Shown piece by piece: positions 60,425-64,000 of a stretch of DNA of 64,000 nucleotides (position 1 is its first letter; each line of letters starts with the position of its first letter). The notes under the pieces were generated by a model. That model did no database searches, had not been told where the DNA came from, and was given only the letters and a program-made list of their open reading frames with translations. Source of the DNA: Agroathelia rolfsii (lineage: Eukaryota; Basidiomycota; Agaricomycetes; Amylocorticiales; Amylocorticiaceae); assembly GCA_018343915.1 (NCBI GenBank), contig JABRWF010000004.1:1736001-1800000 (forward strand), read 5' to 3'. The position numbers were made by a program, and so were the translations under genes.

Positions 60425-62613
60425 CTATGCCTTCTGGGCCTTGTTCTTGCGCACCGGCCGTTGGTTCACTTTGTTAGACCATAACGCCTCCGTTTGAGCC
60501 CATACTTTGGCCATGCCTGTGCTAATACTGTGACATGTGGTATTAGTTTCAAGCCTTATGTGCACGCCCATTCAAAAGTCATGAGCTACGCACTTGGATT
60601 TGGAAACGTGTTCGATTTGGATCCATCTAGCACTCGGGGTGGACGATTTGATGTCAATGCTAGTGCTGGTCTCAACCATTTCGCCATCGCTGTCGAGTTC
60701 TATAGCATGCTGACTCTGTTTTCTTTCGTCTTTCTTGTTCTGTCTTCCGATGCCTTTCGTTTGACGTGCTTCGGATCTTGTGTCGGACATAAGTAAAGCT
60801 GGCGGCCCTGTACCGCCTTCCAAAAGGACCCATTGCGCGCGATATATTTTGCGGATATGCGAGAAAATATGTAGCACATCACCGGCGGGTTTTACATCCT
60901 TTATAATCACCGACGATTGCGACGCTTTCGGGTCCTCGGCTAATGTGTCTTCCTCACCCTCCAGGACCGGCTTAATATCCAGTAGGTCCGAGAGAACGCC
61001 ATGAGCTACGTTTCGTAGAGGGGTGACTTCGGACTCCAACACGTTAGGTCGTGACGGAAATTCATGAAGACCGGCCAATAACCCTGAAGATCATTTAATG
61101 TCGATCGATCCCTCATGGATAACTGGGGTCACCTACCGCCTTCCGGCCGCTTCACAAGTAAGAACCATCGCTCGCCTTCTGTAGACCGCCATTCGACAAT
61201 ATTGACCACATCAAGTTCTTCGCGTGCCTTTTTCTTGACGATCTTCATGGGATAAATAGTCACTTCTGCGCCACCCTCTTCTGTTGTGATAGGCTCACAG
61301 ACAGAACAGAGCTCCTCGATGTCCTCTACGCGCGTTTCCACGGATGACTATGAAAAAAGGGTAACACAGCATACAGTTAAGAGACGATCATCCACCTTGT
61401 TCTGCAAACGGACAAAAACTATCTTGACTTACGTGTGTTATCTGGTATGCACGGCACCATTTTTGTACCGGACAGACGTCGCATGAAGGTTCGCGAACTT
61501 TACACACCGTGCTACCAAGCTCAATAAGGGCCTGATTAATATCTCCGGGAATTTGAGCCTCATAGACCATGCTAGTGGCAGCTGTCCACAAGATTTCAAG
61601 AGTTGGTTTTGCTTGCGGGGATGCATGCAAAGCTAGCATTCGGCTCATGAGGCGGTGTACATTCCCATCTAACTATATGTTAAGAAGTCAAAGTACAGAC
61701 GAGTCAGTATTTGACTTTGCTCCTACTATTAGAATATGACTGACTACCGGGGCGCACTCGCCATAAGCTATAGAAGCAATAGCACCGGCGCTGTAGCGAC
61801 CGATGCCTGGAATATGCTCTTCCAGGTCCTTAGCACTGGCAGGAAGCCGGCCTTTAAATTTGTTGACGACCTTTTGGGCTCCTGCAAGAAGTCGCGCCGC
61901 ACGCGAGTAGTATCCGAGACCTTTCCACAATGAATTCACTACTTCAATATCTGACGTGGCCTGCGAATGCAGAACATACAATTAGTTTGGTTCAAAACGC
62001 TGAACCAACAGACGAAACTCACTAAGTCCTGGATAGTGGGAAATCTAGCAGAAGGGTTGATGCCAGCAAATCTCTGTATACCTGTGTTATACGCACTTTT
62101 CCATCCATTTATTCCAGTACGGAATAACTGTAGCCACTTGTGTCTGTTGTAACATGATTTCGGATATCCAGACCTACGATAAGTGTCAGCATCATATTAG
62201 AGAGCAACTGGTAACTTGGCGGCGGGTATAAGGGTGAGGTATACCTCGTATGCCCTCTGAGCCTTTTCTTCAGGGCTTAGATGAGGATTATAGTTCTTGC
62301 GCCATGGCATACCACGTGAATCGCGCACGCCAGAAAACCAATGTAGAAGAGCTACTTGTATATCTTTGGGAGATGCTAAGATATGCCGACCGACAGAATG
62401 TGAAGCAGGCAATTTAGATACACTTGCATCTACTGATTTTGTATTGGCAGCTGTAGCTTTGCGTGTTGCCTTATGTTTCGCTGTACTTGCAGACGATTTA
62501 CTAGCGCGACCAGATGCGCGTTTCCTCTTTGGTGCAGTAGGTTCAGAGTATGCGCTATCATCACTATAGTCGTCCTCTCCAATTTTGGAGGCAGTCCTTC
62601 TTCTTTTGACCAT
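60425..62613 (-). CDS. A/G-specific adenine DNA glycosylase (MutY homologue)
   Basis: The start ATG at 62613 (MVKRRRTASKIGEDD) begins a basic, nuclear-localisation-like N-terminus. The catalytic domain follows: MPWRKNYNPHLS, WISEIMLQQTQVATVIPYW, the helix-hairpin-helix HIPGIGRYSAGAIASIAYGE, then LDGNVHRLMSRM with the catalytic Asp. The [4Fe-4S] cysteines are spaced C-x6-C-x2-C-x5-C (CKVREPSCDVCPVQKWC). The C-terminal NUDIX-like domain recognises 8-oxoG (RWFLLVKRPEGGLLAGLHEF; FSHIRKIYRAQW). It excises adenine opposite 8-oxoguanine in base excision repair, in nucleus and mitochondria. All key residues are present. It shares a 225-bp divergent promoter with the SURF4 gene. Confidence 0.93.
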
Positions 62614-62838
62614 GAGCCAGTCTCAACGAGTGGAGCTATAGTCAAATAATTAGTCGTGTGGAGTGTAGGGAAAGCAAGCAAATCCGCAATGTCAAGCATC
62701 ATATCACGTGCAACATGGTACATCATATCACGTGGGATTCGAAATCCGGCGCTACCCCGCCACGTATCATCGCGTTTTGCAACTGAATCCATTGGACAGT
62801 GTCTCGCATCTCGCTCTTTTCGCTTTCGCTAGTCCGCC
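62614..62838. promoter_or_regulatory. Bidirectional promoter with repeated CACGTG boxes
   Basis: This 225-bp divergent promoter serves MutY (-) and SURF4 (+). A 14-base direct repeat, CATCATATCACGTG, occurs at 62697-62710 and 62721-62734. It places two E-boxes 24 bp apart, a good candidate site for a bHLH dimer such as a Cbf1- or SREBP-like factor. Confidence 0.6.
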
Positions 62839-64000
62839 ATGTCTTCGCGCATTAACATTGCTCGACCATCTTCGTCTTCAGCTTTCACTTCGGGCGCCAA
62901 CTATGACCCGCATGGCTTGAGTAACTCCCGCCCCTCTTCCGGCTACCGTGCGGCCAACCCAGATGATCCCCTCGAGAAACTTCGTGCCTTCGGAAGACAG
63001 ATAGAGGATTATGTGGAGATTTACTCCCAGCCATTGAAGCCCCACTTGCCGGCAATTGCGCGCTTCCTCATTATCGTCACTTTCTTGGAGGACTCATTAC
63101 GCATTGTCACCCAATGGGGTGATCAAGTATGGTACTTGAACAGGTATGCCTTTTCTCTCATGTATTATACAGGGCGAATCATAACCCACTCAATCCAAAA
63201 TACAGACATAGAAGCTTTTGGAAGTTCTTTGCGAATATTTTCTTGTTCTTCAATGTCGCCGTATGTCTCTTTCTCGCCCAATTAGTTGTATGACTTTCTT
63301 AAACGGAGTTTTTTTATATATGAAATAGACTATGTTGGTCGCCTCTGGGGCCATAATGACAAAACGTTACACTGAATTCGCCTGTGCTGGTCTCCTCGCT
63401 GTTGTTATCATTCAAGGTTTCGGTTATGGTCTCATCTTCGATCTCAACTTTTTCCTTCGCAACCTCAGCGTGATTGGTGGCCTTTTCATGGTCTTCTCCG
63501 AAACCATGGTCAACCGTCGCTCTAACTTCGCCGGCTTGCCTTCCATCAGCGAGAACGACCGCAGAAAATAGTGAGTGGTTTCTTTGCATTCAAGAATATG
63601 ATTTCTCATGGTCTCAATTTGTGTCCAGCTTCCTTCTTGCAGGTCGTGTCCTACTTATTTTCCTTTTCCTTGGCTTCATCATTCAGGGCGAATGGAGTCT
63701 GCTCCGTGTCTTCGTCTCTCTTGTTGGATTTGCCGCTTGTGTTATGGTCGCCGTTGGCTTCAAAGCCAAGTGGTCGGCTTCTTTCCTGGTCATCGTTCTG
63801 AGTCTTTTCAATGTTTGGGCCAACAACTGGTGGTCTGTTCACTCTGCCCACCCGCAGAGGGATTTCCTCAAGTACGTATACTTTCTAGAAGTGCTCATCC
63901 TTTGCTCTAAGCAACTCGCCAGGTATGACTTCTTCCAGACACTTTCCATTGTCGGTGGCCTCATTCTCTTGGTCAACATCGGACCCGGTAAGTTAACTTT
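62839..64000 (+). CDS. ERV29: SURF4/Erv29 ER cargo receptor, 5' part (cut by right edge)
   Basis: The start is ATG 62839 (MSSRINIARPSSSSAFTS). The family-typical DDPLEKLRAFGRQIEDYVEI precedes LPAIARFLIIVTFLEDSLRI, WGDQVWYLNR, HRSFWKFFANIFLFFNV and several further hydrophobic segments. Later stretches include NFAGLPSISENDRRKYFLLA, GRVLLIFLFLGFII and VGFKAKWSASFLVIVLSLFN. Erv29/SURF4 is a multi-pass protein that loads soluble secretory cargo into COPII vesicles at the ER. The C-terminus with its expected dilysine signal is outside the window. Confidence 0.92.

Overview
This window is nuclear DNA from a filamentous basidiomycete, most likely an Agaricomycete (mushroom or wood/litter-decay fungus). 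Nearly all genes are cut by many short introns of about 50-70 bp with GT-AG ends. The gene set also fits: a CBM1-linked GH10 xylanase, a WOPR (Gti1/Pac2) regulator, an orphan basidiomycete-type seven-helix protein, and long serine/proline-rich disordered regions. I built the gene models by hand from splice sites, reading phase and protein-family similarity recalled from memory. No database search was run.

Layout. 1-576 (-): 5' part of an unknown gene cut by the window edge. 1504-5495 (+): aldo/keto reductase with very large introns. 6474-11218 (-): YMC020W-like alpha/beta hydrolase with a long disordered N-terminus. 11571-13858 (-): MFS transporter. 14550-15497 (+): DJ-1/PfpI protein. 15583-16219 (-): small conserved protein sharing a 128-bp promoter with a Reb1-like Myb factor (16348-18647 +). 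19034-21166 (-): CBM1-GH10 xylanase. 22.1-25.0 kb: mobile-element island with about 330-bp inverted ends and two nested MITE-like elements. 25379-27922 (-): ENP2/NOL10. 27.9-35.3 kb: gene-poor, holding only a 164-residue single-pass membrane protein (31848-32632 -). 35340-41151 (+): a 17-exon, 1618-residue NRPS-like synthetase with a Pls-type membrane/left-handed-beta-helix C-terminus and an in-frame RING finger. 42.2-42.9 kb: fold-back repeat overlapping a 61-residue gene. 43249-44507 (+): seven-helix membrane protein. 44.5-49.5 kb: gene-poor. 49470-51432 (-): WOPR regulator with 5.8 kb of gene-free DNA upstream. 57262-59800 (-): DNAJC11-like J protein. 60425-62613 (-): MutY adenine glycosylase. 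62839-64000 (+): SURF4/ERV29 cargo receptor, cut by the window edge.

Most neighbours are unrelated housekeeping or accessory genes; I see no clear operon-like cluster. The most unusual gene is the synthetase-RING fusion. All 17 of its exons join in phase, and one exon carries both the end of the synthetase and the first half of the RING. Three other genes (aldo/keto reductase, DJ-1, Reb1-like) each contain one small lesion at a splice junction. These could be consensus errors, non-canonical introns or real decay, and deserve checking against reads and RNA.
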